A stretch of DNA of 64,000 nucleotides from Sipunculus nudus (GCA_026874595.1 CM049314.1:68382300-68446299); one strand, 5' to 3'. Counted from the first letter of the stretch, positions 11,151 through 22,616 are shown. Numbers and translations: made by a program. Notes: generated from the sequence alone by a model not told the origin.

Positions 11151-11703
11151 ATGAACAGAATCTCATGAAATGTTCAATTAAAAGGCTATTGAGCAAAAGT
11201 ATTTGCTCATATTGTTACAAAAAAGCAAACTCTAGTTTCTTCTTATGTTTTTAATGTTGTGTTTCTATTATGTAAATTTTGCGATATAACGATTATGAAA
11301 GCAAATATGCACAAGATACAAGAAATACGAACCAGTTATTGTATTTGTAAATGTTGCTTTTAATGCATTTCATTTATTCAGATACAGTAATATTGCTTTC
11401 AGATGAAGCACTGAAAACAGTATGTTTGATGACAAAAAGACATAAACAAACCATATATATTTCAGAAAGTTATATGCAGCAGTTTGAATGTTTTAAACTG
11501 AAATCAACATTCTTCTTTATTAACACATTCGCTGCCCAGCCAAATATTCCCCCAGTGCCAGGGCCTGCAACAGTCTCGGGGAGGTCCGGGTGAGTAAGTT
11601 CTAGGTGTGAAAAGCTGATAACGAGGGTGTGAAGTCCACCTGGTGCAAGGGCCATAAAACTTGCTTGAGGTGTTATGCACAGAAGGATGTCATAACCCTG
11701 TTC

Positions 11704-11725
11704 GGCCTAATTAGCTAATTAGGCC
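11704..11725. repeat. Perfect 22-bp palindrome
   Basis: Arms ggcctaattag / ctaattaggcc form a perfect inverted repeat with no loop. Function unknown. Confidence 0.9.
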
Positions 11726-11790
11726 TACAGCCAGAAAGGACTTCAAAGGAAAGAAGCGCACACAAACACAGATACGCCCTCACATGCACA

Positions 11791-11813
11791 AATATATATA
11801 TTATATATGTATA

Positions 11814-11880
<67 letters not shown>
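11791..11880. repeat. (AT)n-(GA)n compound microsatellite
   Basis: AT tract of about 60 bp followed by about 28 bp of GA. Confidence 0.95.
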
Positions 11881-13227
11881 ATTCATTTGTTTACACCAGG
11901 ACCGGGAAAGTCCAGCAGTTCACTCAATAGCGGCTCCTGTACACACTCGGATCGACCTTCGATATATTAGTTGAAATAACAGATGGAGATTTATAAAACG
12001 TCACAGTTATCATCATGTATGATCATCAAAGTTCTAATGTCACTTCATCGATCTGGTAGAACACGCGAGGGTTTGTGTCTTATTCTGGTTTATGATTGCT
12101 ATAAACTTTCAAGTATATTATGTGTGGAAAGATGGCTCAGGGGCTATGTAGTCGGTCAAGTGACGCGAGACGGATAACCGCGCAAGTTCGATTCCCCATT
12201 CCATTTTTTCTTTTTCTTTCATTTTACAAACTTTTCTTTTTACTGAAAAAATTACTATTTTGCTTTCCATTACAAACAAACTGATTCTACCAATCATTAT
12301 AATTCTAAAAATTGTTTTAACTTTATTACACACAGTCATTGAGTTATTTACATACCGTGGCGACAGCATGATACAGTGAACCTCGTCATTGTCACCGTCA
12401 AACGAAGCCGGGAATTATACGAAAATTGCGTGTGATCAAAGTGTAACCTAACATGATCAACTCTAGGGCTCATGATATAATACTTTATTATGAATTGTCT
12501 GAAAGTCATACGTCGGGGTGCATATGGTGAATTCCAAAGTGCGGTTGGGTTTTTCGGTGCACTAAAGGGCCAACATGTTCTGCAAGTGATCGTCCGAGTT
12601 TGCTTTCAGAATTTTACAATTTACATGCACTTGTTGGCGAAGGTACTTACACAAGCATATTGCTTTCTCTAAATGTATAGGATACGTGAGATATCCAAAT
12701 ATGCCAAACCAATAATATGCAGCCGCGTTCTGATTACCCTGCCGATCTGTGTGTCAGGCATGTGGCACGCGCCCTATTGTTGTTGATTGCGCAATAGGCT
12801 GTCCTCGCGGGGCAATAAACCTGAACGACTTCACGCCTCGCTATCTCGAGTTCACACCTAAGGTGTGATCTGTCACACCTCCGTCTCACCAGCGGGTTTA
12901 CCGCAAGTAAGTGGCCAAAATACGCCCAAATATACTAGAAAGATTTTTATGCAGTCCTCGCTTTCATTTGATTCTAAGGAATACTCCTACACGGTATCAA
13001 TTTTACACTACAGCGGGTCATGAACTTATTTCACGGTAAAGGACGAGAGCCATGGATATTTTCACGCGCCCAAAACCTTTCTTGCTTTCGAGTTATCAAG
13101 CACACTAATGAATTACAAATTTTACTATTTCATGACAAGAAACCAATTTATAAATGAACTACTACTCACCTGCGCAGAGTTTATTGATAAATTTAATTGA
13201 TTTCTCACTGAAAATTGCTGATAAATT

Positions 13228-13293
13228 CATGACGAGTATACCCGTCATAGGCACTGGGGGAATCAGAAAATATGACGAGTATACTCGTCATAG
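13228..13293. repeat. Paired palindromic repeat (core gacgagtatactcgtc)
   Basis: Two copies about 43 bp apart. The second (about 13271-13292) is a perfect 22-bp palindrome centred on gagtatactc; the first (about 13228-13250) has one changed base. Looks like the end of a repeat element; I cannot name the family. Confidence 0.7.
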
Positions 13294-13504
13294 GCAGCGA
13301 AAGTGTTAAATGAATAAAATATGGTACACAGCAGGAAAGATATATGCTAATAATATTGGTATATTGTGGCCGATAAGATTTAAATGGCACCCAATAGTTA
13401 TACTTCTTTTTTTATCTATCAGGCGGGTCAATATATATGGTTTCCAGGCGTATATAGAAATGTTTTATATGATGAATAACATACTTAAATTCTTAGAAAA
13501 CTAG

Positions 13505-13870
13505 ATGTGTCGGAACGACACGAATGCCCCCGCCTGGAGCAAATTAGAAACATTTGTTAAATTTTGTAAAATTTTTTAAAGTTCAGGAAGTGTTATATGG
13601 TCAAAGTAGGTCAACAAGGGCAAAATGCAAAATCGATCTGTAAAGGGTCATTATCAAGCACCACACCAAAAATCAGGCCAGTATCTGCAGGCATTGTGAA
13701 AAAAAGTCCATATAAAGTCCATAGAAATGTTCTATGTTCAGGATCTGTCATATAGTAAAAAATAGGTTAACTGGGACAAAACACGAACTCGATCTGTAAG
13801 TGGTCATTATACGCCCACAGACCAAACATTAGGCCTGTATCTGTAAGCATTGCATTGCGAAACTAGAATA
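13505..13870 (+). repeat. 180-bp-period repeat family, left copy (two units)
   Basis: Two diverged units sharing 'cgatctgtaa.tggtcattat' and 'atctgcaggcattg'. Same family and orientation as the array at 19.26-19.80 kb. It begins with 'gaatgcccccgcc', complementary to the 'ggcgggggcata' that ends the right-hand copy at about 19882, so these may be the two ends of one element or class of element. Confidence 0.6.
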
Positions 13871-13895
13871 TTAGCAAAATTTGATAATCATTTAT

Positions 13896-14068
13896 GTACC
13901 TTTTATATTATAAAGGTATTTAAAGGGACACCGGGGAGCGGCAGCGTGCTAGTGGTAGCTCAGGCAGGGAGATTTGACCCTCGTGACCAGCGTCACATGA
14001 TTAGTATTGTAAGCATTTTGCGCACAGCATTGGTGCAAGCAGCAGCGCCATTTTCTGCCGGGAAAATT
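13896..14068 (+). repeat. Ngaro A1 repeat (5' terminal)
   Basis: 173 bp starting 'gtaccttttatattataaag' and ending 'gccgggaaaatt'. It matches A2 at 18175-18346 apart from a one-base length difference and a few substitutions. Confidence 0.9.
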
Positions 14069-14236
14069 TGCTTTTACTAAGTTTCCAGACAGTGTCAAAC
14101 TGGTCTATTATAGTGTTAACTCGCGTCCTCTGTAAAAATGTCGACTTTTAGTTAATGGATTGAGGATAACGAACTATCGGAGGACTGTGTAACCATTTTA
14201 AGTGAGGCGGGGTTCACCTCACTTAGGAGTTGTAAA

Positions 14237-15367
14237 ATGCTAACAGAAGCTCTCGTTCAAAAGCATTTCGGCAAAGCGTTGTCGCTTGAACAAATATTGC
14301 TTTTACAGGAAGCTGTCGCGTCACTGCAAGAGAACGTGTCTTCTAAGCAAAAAACAGACCAGGATACAAAAGACCGGGACTGCAAAGCTCACCTCAAAAC
14401 CAACGACCCATCCCCGGGAAATCTCGGGGCACCGCAGCCTTTTGGTGAATTCGCTGACGACGGTGCAACTGGCATGGCAGCGCCCATCCAGCAGCCCCCA
14501 CAGAATACCTTTTCGCTTGAAAATCACCACACAGGTAGTGGCGAGCTGGACTACTCGAAGCTCTGCCAACTCTTGGAGATGACAGACCATAAGACCGGCC
14601 CGCGTGATAATATTCCGAACGGAAACGGAGGTAAGAGCTATTTCGACCCATTTTCGCTCAGCGCTGACCCCTGCAGTAAAGTTAAACACAGAGACGTGAG
14701 GGACTATGTTATGTTCGGCCAACAATACACGGTGCGTGATGTCAATCACCAGCCCATCAAGGTAGGGGACTTCGAATTGTCCTTATCGGAAAAAAGGGTA
14801 CCAATGGACAGGCTTAGTCCCCTTCAATTTTTTGAGGGGAGTTCAAAGATCTTAAAAGAGATGTGGGCAAAAGATGGAGCTGACTTAGGGTGCGTAATGA
14901 ATTACATCGCTTATCTTACAAAGATTGCCTGTATAGGACAGTCCTTCTCCTGGCCGTCTGTACTTAAATACGATGCACAATACAGAAAATCCCAGGCTGC
15001 GATGGGGTTTACTTGGGGAGCGGACAGCCCTTTTCTAATGCAACTCCTACTTAGACAATCAGAAGGAGACAAAAACAAAATAGCGCCGAGCAATGGATCC
15101 GCTGGTGGTCTAAGGTCGAGACATAATAAATACGACCCTGCCTCTGGCCGCATTGTGTGTGAGAGATTTAACGGGAGAAATGGTTGCGCATTAAGGCAGT
15201 GTCGATATGCACATGTCTGTCTGACATGTTTTTCTCAGACGCATGGGGACTATTTTCATAAGCAACCTGCGCAGAACAAGACAACAATGAATAGTGATGC
15301 TAGACAGAACACTCAACCACAGTCGGTTCAGCCAACCCCTATGCACCAAGTACCAAGACCCTACTGA
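14237..15367 (+). CDS. Ngaro ORF1 (Gag-like protein)
   Basis: 376 aa from ATG at 14237. The N-terminal third is polar and low in structure. The middle (about residues 150-260: 'DYVMFGQQYTVRDVNHQPIK', 'PLQFFEGSSKILKEMWAKDG') resembles the conserved core of Ngaro/DIRS Gag proteins. A Cys/His cluster near residues 305-345 (C-x8-C-x4-C then H-x-C-x2-C...H) is a putative zinc-binding nucleic-acid site. The function inferred is RNA packaging in the retroelement particle. The frame appears intact. It ends in TGA immediately followed, in the same frame, by pol-like sequence. Confidence 0.75.
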   Translation: MLTEALVQKHFGKALSLEQILLLQEAVASLQENVSSKQKTDQDTKDRDCKAHLKTNDPSPGNLGAPQPFGEFADDGATGMAAPIQQPPQNTFSLENHHTGSGELDYSKLCQLLEMTDHKTGPRDNIPNGNGGKSYFDPFSLSADPCSKVKHRDVRDYVMFGQQYTVRDVNHQPIKVGDFELSLSEKRVPMDRLSPLQFFEGSSKILKEMWAKDGADLGCVMNYIAYLTKIACIGQSFSWPSVLKYDAQYRKSQAAMGFTWGADSPFLMQLLLRQSEGDKNKIAPSNGSAGGLRSRHNKYDPASGRIVCERFNGRNGCALRQCRYAHVCLTCFSQTHGDYFHKQPAQNKTTMNSDARQNTQPQSVQPTPMHQVPRPY

Positions 15368-17025
15368 CTGCCCAAGTGCCAGGTGTACTCAACCTTGACA
15401 GAACGGATTGGAGTGTGGTCAGATGAACTTTTGTATGATAAAGATAGAGACTTTATACTTGCAGGCCTCGCTGAGGGCTTTAACATTATTGATAGTCCAA
15501 CTGTAAAAAAAATATTCAAAGAGTTAAGACAACCAATAGTAAATCAGCAATTTGTCAAGCAAATAGAATGAAAGTAGAAAGGCAAATAGTATCTGAAATT
15601 GAGAATGGCAATTACATTTGTCCTGCACAAGACCCTTTGATAATTAGTGCACTCTCTGCCGTACCGAAGTCGGACGGTGGTATACGACTTGTACATGATT
15701 TTAGTCGCCCTCATGGTAGAGCAGTAAATGATTTTGTGGAAAAGTGTCCTTTTCAATATGACTCTGTACAAAGTGCATTAGAAATTATTCAGCAGGGGAG
15801 CTATATGGCAAAGGTTGACCTGCAATCGGCTTATAGGTGCGTGCCGATACACCCTACAAATTTCCCCCTTACAGGTCTCCAGTGGACTTTTCATGATAAC
15901 GAAGTCCCTGTTACATTGGTTGATACAAAATTACCCTTCGGGGCTCGTAAAAGTCCAGAAATATTTCACCGTATAACACAGGCTGTTAAACGTATGATGG
16001 AGAGACGAGGCTTCAAACTGGTGGTATATCTTGATGATTTCCAGATAATAGGAGACTCATTAAATAATTGCTTGTGTGGGTATAACTGTTTGTTGACATT
16101 ATTGCGTAGGTTGGGTTTTCACATAAATTGGAAAAAAGCGTGTGACCCCACAACTAGGATAACTTTCCTTGGGACGGTAATTGACTCCGCGAGGGGTACT
16201 CTTTCTCTTGAGACTGGAAAGGTAAACCAACTTAGGAAATTACTTAAGAATTATAGTAAACGCACCAGAGCTTCTAAACGTCAGCTGGAGTCACTGGCAG
16301 GAAAATTATCTTGGGCCTCAAATGTTATCCCCTAGGGAAGGACCCACCTGAGACCTATTTTTAATGTCATTAAAGATCTAAAGATGCCCCACCATAAATG
16401 TAGACTTGACAGTCTGTTCTCAGAACTAGCATGGTGGTTCAAGTGGTTAGCTGCAGGTAATAACACTCGGTTAATTTGGGACACTCGGCCAACTTGTGAT
16501 ATTTTCACAGATGCCAGCACCCAAGCCGGCGGAGCATTCTGCAATGGTGACTGGTTCTATGCCAATTGGCATGCTGATATTACCCTGCTTAGTCAAGAGC
16601 ATATTAACATTAAAGAGCTTGCATCAATTGTGTTGGCAGCGCGCCGATGGGGTGACAAGTGGCTCAATCAACAGATAATTGTGCATACAGATAGTGAAGT
16701 CGCGATGTCTATCATTAATAAGGGTGCATCACCTGTAAATGTATGTAACAACTTACTTAAAGAACTCTGCTTTTTATCATTGAAGTTTAACTTTTCTATT
16801 AGGTGTACCCACATTCGGGGAATGGATAACTATATTGCAGACCTTTTAAGTCGCTTACATGATGGTAATAATATTGAGAAGTTCCTTACGGCAATACAGG
16901 GTCTTTATGTGGGTCAGAATTTGTTGCCACCAATTTATAACTTTGCCGATCATATGACTAAACAATCATTGTTTTACATTTCCAGTAAGCCTCGCGACAA
17001 CACAGTAACGGGAGGAACTGGATAA
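15368..17025 (+). pseudogene. Ngaro ORF2: reverse transcriptase / RNase H, broken
   Basis: The pol N-terminus (15368-15571, same frame as gag; 'YDKDRDFILAGLAEGF') shifts frame near 15570 and continues to 16335, stops at TAG (16333-16335), then resumes in the same frame to 17025. RT: 'SALSAVPKSDGGIRLVHDFS', 'AKVDLQSAYRCVPIHP', 'LPFGARKSPEIF', catalytic 'VVYLDDFQIIG'. RNase H: 'DIFTDAST', 'INIKELASIV', 'VHTDSEVAM', 'YIADLLSR', giving all four acidic catalytic positions (D, E, D, D). The TAG falls in the connection between the RT thumb and RNase H, in the spot where relatives have a Gly-rich 'GGR' stretch. Two lesions make a functional product unlikely. Confidence 0.85.
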
Positions 17026-17982
17026 TGAAGTTTCATACTGGAGAGCACAACTATTCGCTGCTTCAACCAAGTCTGCATATAGATCGCACCTTCGGTCATA
17101 TATAAAATTCTGTAGAGCAATTGATTGTGAGCCAGTCCCGGTGTCCACCAAAAACATTTGTAGATATGCAGCTTTTCTTGCCCGGAGATGTGCGATTTCA
17201 TCAATCAGACAGTATATGAACATTATTAGAATCCTTCATCTGGATTTTGGCCTTCAGAATCCTCTTTCTTCATGGGAAATCAAATCTGTACTGGGGGGAT
17301 TAAGCGACACAAAGGTGACCCCCCTAATCAGAAAGTACCAATCCTTCCTAGTCACTTGTTTAAGCTACATTCATATTTGAACCTTCAGGAAATCAGGGAC
17401 CTTCAATTATGGGCTGTTTGCCTGACAGCTTTTTTGGGCCTTCATAGGATCAGTAATGTCACCAGCCGCTCCCTTTCCGATCCCGGCATGTCAGTACTAC
17501 GAGAAAACTTTTCTATTACAGCAAAGGGTGCTATTTTGCGTGTGCCAAAGTCAAAATCTAATCAGTTCAAAGCTAAGGTACATGAGGTCACACTGCCATA
17601 TATTCCAGGTAGTCCACTCTGTCCAGTATCTGCCATTGTCAAGTTTATCCAGCTTTCCAGATTACAATTTAATGAGTCCACTGCCCCTCTATATGCCATT
17701 TGGGATTCTACAGGGAACCCTATGGGGTTGACTCAGGTCACATTTCGCATACGCTTACTGAAAGCTTTAGTTGATATTGGTCTGTCATCAACAAACTATA
17801 ATACACATAGTTTGCGTAGAGGGGGAGCCACCTGGCTCATGTCTATGGGCATCCCCTTGGCAATGGTAAAGACAATGGGAGATTGGAAAAGTGATGCCGT
17901 GTATCAATACATCAAACCCACCAATGATATAAAATTCTCAATGATGAAATCTGCGACAGATAGACTTAGTTTTAACATCTAA
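17009..17982 (+). pseudogene. Ngaro ORF3: tyrosine recombinase, frameshifted
   Basis: Opens at 17009, overlapping the end of RNase H in another frame. The N-terminal SAM-like part ('YWRAQLFAASTKSAYRSHL') runs to about 17290, then the reading frame shifts by one base and continues to the stop at 17982. Catalytic set visible: R in 'GLHRISN', K in 'VPKSKS', H-x-x-R in 'THSLRRGG', the W position in 'MGDWKS', and the nucleophile Y in 'DAVYQYI'. This enzyme class inserts the circular cDNA without target-site duplication. Confidence 0.85.
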
Positions 17983-18001
17983 CGGTAACTGCATATTGGG
18001 T

Positions 18002-18174
18002 TGGGATCTTAGATATGATTGTATGAATTTGTATGTATTTTATAATCATTGTGTAGTCTCGAGTATCGTGTTCATACTTATGTGTGATATCGGTTTAATG
18101 TCTATGATGGGTTTAGATGTTTTATGTACTTTCGTAATAAATAATTAAAGCCCGTCCTGGGGTGGTTCTTTTAA
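18002..18174 (+). repeat. Ngaro B1 repeat
   Basis: 173 bp starting 'tgggatcttagatatgattg', near-identical to B2 (18441-18613) and directly abutting A2. Confidence 0.9.
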
Positions 18175-18346
18175 GTACCTTTTATATTATAAAGGTATTT
18201 AAAGGGACACGGGGGGCGGCAGCGTGCTAGTGGTAGCTCAGGCAGGGAGATTTGACCCTCGTGACCAGCGTCACATGATTAGTATTGTAGGCATTTTGCG
18301 CACAGCATTGGTGCAAGCAGCAGCGCCATTTTCTGCCGGGAAAATT
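18175..18346 (+). repeat. Ngaro A2 repeat
   Basis: 172 bp near-identical to A1 at the left end of the element. Confidence 0.9.
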
Positions 18347-18440
18347 GCACCCACCCACCCTTGACCCCTAATTTTAATGAAATATGTGTCACATAGATCT
18401 GACATATGTTTGGATTTTTAAGTTGAAGGAGTCCAGGTGG

Positions 18441-18613
18441 TGGGATCTTAGATATGATTGTATGAATTTGTATGTATTTTATAATCATTGTGTAGTCTCG
18501 AGTATCGTGTTCATACTTATGTGTGATATCGGTTTAATGTCTATGATGGGTTTAGATGTTTTATGTACTTTCGTCATAAATAATTGAAGCCCGTCCTGGT
18601 TTGGTTCTTCTAA
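18441..18613 (+). repeat. Ngaro B2 repeat (3' terminal)
   Basis: 173-bp copy of B1 forming the right terminus. It is separated from A2 by an unusual 94-bp spacer (18347-18440). Confidence 0.9.
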
Positions 18614-19250
18614 AAATTTAAATTGGAGAGGTATATACCATGTTTCATAACAGTCCACCAAATGCTTCCTGAGAAATAAGCTCCTAAGTTTTTTTCTATA
18701 CTAAACTCCGTGACCTTGAAAAGTAGGTCAAGATCACCCATCTTTGAACTTGACCAAGATTTTGTAAATATAATGCAATAGCACTGAAGAAATGAAGTTC
18801 CTGTGTTGAATACCTTTGGAGATATCCTGCACAAAAGGCCATAATTGAAAAAATCCGATAATATTTCATTACAAAATCAGAAATTGCAGGTGGCGCCACC
18901 AATATTGTGCAGCACATACAGACCATCAGTCCCAATGATCATAGTAAGTTTTGTGAAAATCCACACAATGGTTCCTGAGATATAAACTTCTGAGTGTTTT
19001 TTTATAATCAGCTCTAAAATGTAGAAAAATGGGTCAAGGTCACCCATCTTCGAACTTGACCGAGATTTTATCGATATACATCTTCACTGATGAAATAAAA
19101 TTCCAACGGTGAATCCTTTTAGAGATATCCCGCTCACAAGGTAAAAGTTAACAGACGCGGAACGGACGGACGGACAGACACCGGACAGACAGATGGACAG
19201 ACGGACAGCTTGGGTGACGACAATAGCCCATCAGCCTATGAGCTGAGGGC
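18614..19250 (+). repeat. Dispersed repeat, two tandem units of about 306 bp
   Basis: Units share 'ggtcaagatcacccatcttt' / 'ggtcaaggtcacccatcttc' about 306 bp apart, plus 'cctgaga.ataa.ctcct'. The tail is a run of ggacgga/ggacaga motifs (about 19160-19210). Confidence 0.7.
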
Positions 19251-19261
19251 TAAAAAAGGCT

Positions 19262-19800
19262 GTACATGTGTATTTGTCATGAAATTTTTTTTTTTCATGA
19301 TTTTTTCTAAGTTTAGGAGCCGTAAAACGGCCAAAAGTAGGTCAACCGGGACAAAACGCGAACTCGATCTGTAACTGGTCATTATCTGCCCACACACCAA
19401 AAATCAGGCCAATATCTGCAGGCATTGCGAAAAAAAGTCCGTACATGTGTATTTGTCATGAAAATTTCTATTTTTCATGAAATTTTCTAAGTTTAGGAGC
19501 CGTAAAACGGTCAAAAGTAGGTCAACCGGGACGAAACGCGAACTCGATCTGTAACTGGTCATTATCTGCCCACACACCAAAAATCAGGCTAATATCTGCA
19601 GGCATTGCGAAAAAAAGTCCGTACATGTGTATTTGTCATGAAAATTTCTATTTTTCATGAAATTTTCTAAGTTTAGGAGCCGTAAAACGGTCAAAAGTAG
19701 GTCAACCGGGACGAAACGCGAACTTAATCTGTAACTGGTCATTAACTGCCCACACACCAAAAATCAGGCCAATATCTGCAGGCATTGCGAAAAAAAAGTC
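19262..19800 (+). repeat. Tandem array, three 180-bp units
   Basis: Units begin at about 19262, 19441 and 19621 with 'gtacatgtgtatttgtcatg' and are nearly identical. The array is followed by 'ggaatgacggaatgacgg' and a terminal 'gtggcgggggcata' near 19882. Confidence 0.95.
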
Positions 19801-20183
19801 TGTACAACTGTTTGATTTCGGAATGACGGAATGACGGACATTGGTAAAACTATATGCCCCGGCCACTTTGTGGCGGGGGCATAATAAAACTTCCAAAAGT
19901 TGCATGTTCCAAAATGGGCGCCCAAGATGGCTACCAAGACCCTTGAATGGCCATAAATTAATCGTTAATATCAACAACAGTATCACTAGTACGTGACTAG
20001 TAAATCAAAGATGGCGTCAAAATGGTTACTGTTTACGTTTCATTTACACTCAAATTATTATAAGTCAATTGCAATGTTTGTGTCTGTACGCCCTATAATT
20101 TTACACTAACACGGTTGATGCCATTCCTTTTCTTCTCTGGAGGTTAGTCACGGGTTATAATTTCTCAGAAATAAGATAGGTAA

Positions 20184-20189
20184 TCAACA

Positions 20190-20220
<31 letters not shown>

Positions 20221-20269
20221 CTATATGTGCGTGTGTATATATGCATGTCAATATGTGTGTACATATATG

Positions 20270-20307
<38 letters not shown>

Positions 20308-20480
20308 CATTCGTATGTATAAATATGAGTATGTATGCTTATACATATGTACAGCATTTGTCATATATTTTCACATTTCATTTCATTCTATGTTCAGCAT
20401 ATACCGACTTTGAGTATGTAGTAAACTGTATTATTATTATTATTATTATTATTATTGTTATTATTATTATTATTATGTCT
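20184..20480. repeat. (AT)n and (ATT)n microsatellites
   Basis: AT tracts near 20190-20215 and 20271-20302, and an ATT trinucleotide tract at about 20432-20477. Confidence 0.95.
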
Positions 20481-20683
20481 GTTTATGTCTAAGTTTATGT
20501 CTATGTCTTCCTCAGGGTAAGGTTATACATATAAGAGATAAAGACTGGAATATTTTATCTATCTTTTTAAAAATCCTTATTTTTGGGCCAATTATTTTAT
20601 GACTTACTTTTCACTCCCATAACAAAGCAATTTCTTGGTCGTAACGGATGCAAAATGAATACAAGTTTAATTAATTAACTCAC

Positions 20684-20788
20684 CTGATTTGGGGCTTGTA
20701 TATCAGGGTCTGCACCGTGGTCAAGCAGTAATTGTACGGCAACCTTATTGTTTAATTCTACTGCGACCATGAGTGGAGTAAACCCATC
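20684..20788 (-). CDS. Gene B exon E18: ankyrin repeat
   Basis: 105 bp, 35 codons, acceptor 'ttttag', donor 'CAG|gtgagt'. Textbook ankyrin: 'DGFTPLMVAVELNNKVAVQL' then LLDHGADPDIQAPNQ. Confidence 0.9.
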
Positions 20789-21636
20789 CTAAAACATGCA
20801 ATGGTGTGAATTATCCAATTCACATCAGTTTTGTTGTTTTTTTAAACCGTTTAATGCTCTTTATGTACAAACAATATTCTCATTAATGTATGTATTGAAA
20901 ACAGCTTTTGATCCGTGTGTCAAGACGAATTAAAGTCTTTAGGGTCTGACTAAAGCACTCTTTTGCAAACAATACGATTGACAATCAATAAAATTCGACA
21001 TGTTGACGGGAATATACACTGAAGCATATTTTAGTGAAGCAAACAATAAATAATACACGAGATTGTCATTTAAGTGTCTCAGAATAATCAATACACTAGC
21101 GTAATCGTCGGCGGATTACAGGTCCTTTACTCTGTGATATAACAAACAAATCCTAAAAAAAAGTTAAGAAGAATCCTAACTAAAAACATTTAAATAAAAT
21201 GACTGTGTTGATCTTTCACAGTAGCTATATTTTTTACTGTAATATATCAGTTCAATGCTGTACTTATATGCCACTGTACAGCTCTTACAAGATAATTGCT
21301 CTTTAACCTGTCTAAATTATATAAAATATTTTTTTTGGCGCCTTACTCTAAAGTTATGTATAAAGATATATATTATTAATTACAGCAGGGAATTCATGGT
21401 AACTACTAGATTGTTTAGAAATTACTCGAATTTACCCATTTTTAATGAAACTGGTGATAAGCTCCAGAACTGCGCAGGCTGACACGTGCAACTGTATGGT
21501 TTCATGAAAAAGATATTAGCCAGCAACTAGGAACACGAAATAAGATATGATTTTGAAGGAACGTAGGTCACCGTTACCTGATTTCAGATTCCAGACAGGT
21601 TTTCGTTAAAACATGTAAGAACAAAGCAGAACCTAC

Positions 21637-21735
21637 CTGACTGGATACAACATTTGGATCCGCTCCATGTTTCAGAAGCAGTTCAGCAATTCTATCCTGA
21701 TGTGACCTCACAGCATCAAATAAGAAACGGCCGAA
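21637..21735 (-). CDS. Gene B exon E17: ankyrin repeat
   Basis: 99 bp, 33 codons, acceptor 'taacag', donor 'CAG|gtaggt'. Encodes 'FLFDAVRSHQDRIAELLLKH' then GADPNVVSSQ, a canonical repeat. Confidence 0.9.
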
Positions 21736-22179
21736 CTGTTAAAAAAACAACATTACATATAACACCATGCTGTCTAGTAGCTTACAGCAAAACAATTTTC
21801 AATTAAAACGAAGAAAGATATTGTTACTCAAAATATTGCAATGATAAATATGTTAACTTGTTCCACCAATTTGTGTTCAATTTGTATTTATAACGTGAAA
21901 TCTGGAATTTGCCTGGGTGGATTCAACGGGTGCGGGAACTTTGATTACGCATACTCTGATATATACAGCAAGTGGGATATGGGACTAAACTACCTTTATA
22001 TTGAAATTGATCGAGGGCGGGTTATGATTTTGCCGGTGTTGATTTGTCTGTTTTAATGGGGTTTTTTTTCTGTAAGCAGCATAACTTAAAACGTTATGAA
22101 CGGGTTTGACGAAATTTTCGACAAAGCTCCGCAATGATTCAAGGAAAAATTTATTAAATTTGGAGGGTGATTCAAATCA

Positions 22180-22372
22180 TCATCTGGATCCAGGAATTTC
22201 CCAAAGGAAATATGCTGCATTTCTGACATTGCAATATGGAGGTAATGAGCTGCCTTGTCTACTGATCTCATGCCAGATGTTTGCACATGTCGATCGCTAT
22301 CTGGATCTAGAAATGTTTTAAAGGAAAATGCTGCATTTCTGACAATACAAAATGGGTTAATGAGCTGCTTAA
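22180..22372 (+). repeat. Two-copy short tandem repeat in a gene B intron
   Basis: About 70-bp segments at 22180-22253 and 22300-22370 share 'tgctgcatttctgaca' and 'taatgagctgc', spaced about 120 bp. Confidence 0.6.
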
Positions 22373-22511
22373 GCATATGTATGCTGGTCTATATTCTAGT
22401 TTTCTATTTAGATTACATCTAAGGAAACTGATAAGATCAATGGTGACTGTTATATTTTTGGTATGTTTTTGTAAAAGCCGAAAAAAAGGCCTGATTAATA
22501 ATGTGCTTTAC

Positions 22512-22616
22512 CATAGGTCTGACAGCATATAAGTATTTTTCAGCGTCAAGGAACACTTGCATCACCTGATGAAGACCACCTCTCCTTGCTGCAGTGAAAG
22601 GCCTCTCGAAAGTGTG
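22512..22616 (-). CDS. Gene B exon E16: ankyrin-like repeat
   Basis: 105 bp, 35 codons, acceptor 'gctaaag'-less form 'cttttag', donor 'ATG|gtaaag'. Encodes 'HTFERPFTAARRGGLHQVMQ' then VFLDAEKYLYAVRPM, a divergent ankyrin unit keeping the 'A.R.G....V...L' helix pattern. Confidence 0.8.

Larger units (their letters stand above)
13896..18613 (+). mobile_element. Ngaro-type tyrosine-recombinase retrotransposon (degenerate)
   Basis: 4.7-kb element. Terminal organisation is A1 (13896-14068) - gag - pol - YR - B1 (18002-18174) - A2 (18175-18346) - B2 (18441-18613). A1/A2 and B1/B2 are near-identical direct repeats and B1 abuts A2, the split-direct-repeat layout of Ngaro/PAT elements in which the B1-A2 junction mirrors the circular intermediate. 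RNase H is followed directly by the recombinase with no methyltransferase-like region, which favours Ngaro. Defects: a frameshift near 15570, an in-frame TAG at 16333-16335, and a frameshift near 17290, so this copy is probably inactive. It lies opposite in orientation to the flanking CARD/ankyrin genes. Confidence 0.85.

Noticed and set aside
12131-12200. tRNA-like stretch with an A-box-like 'tggctcagggg' and a B-box-like 'agttcgattcc'
   Set aside because: No acceptor or T-stem pairing and no credible anticodon arm; at best the head of an old tRNA-derived SINE.
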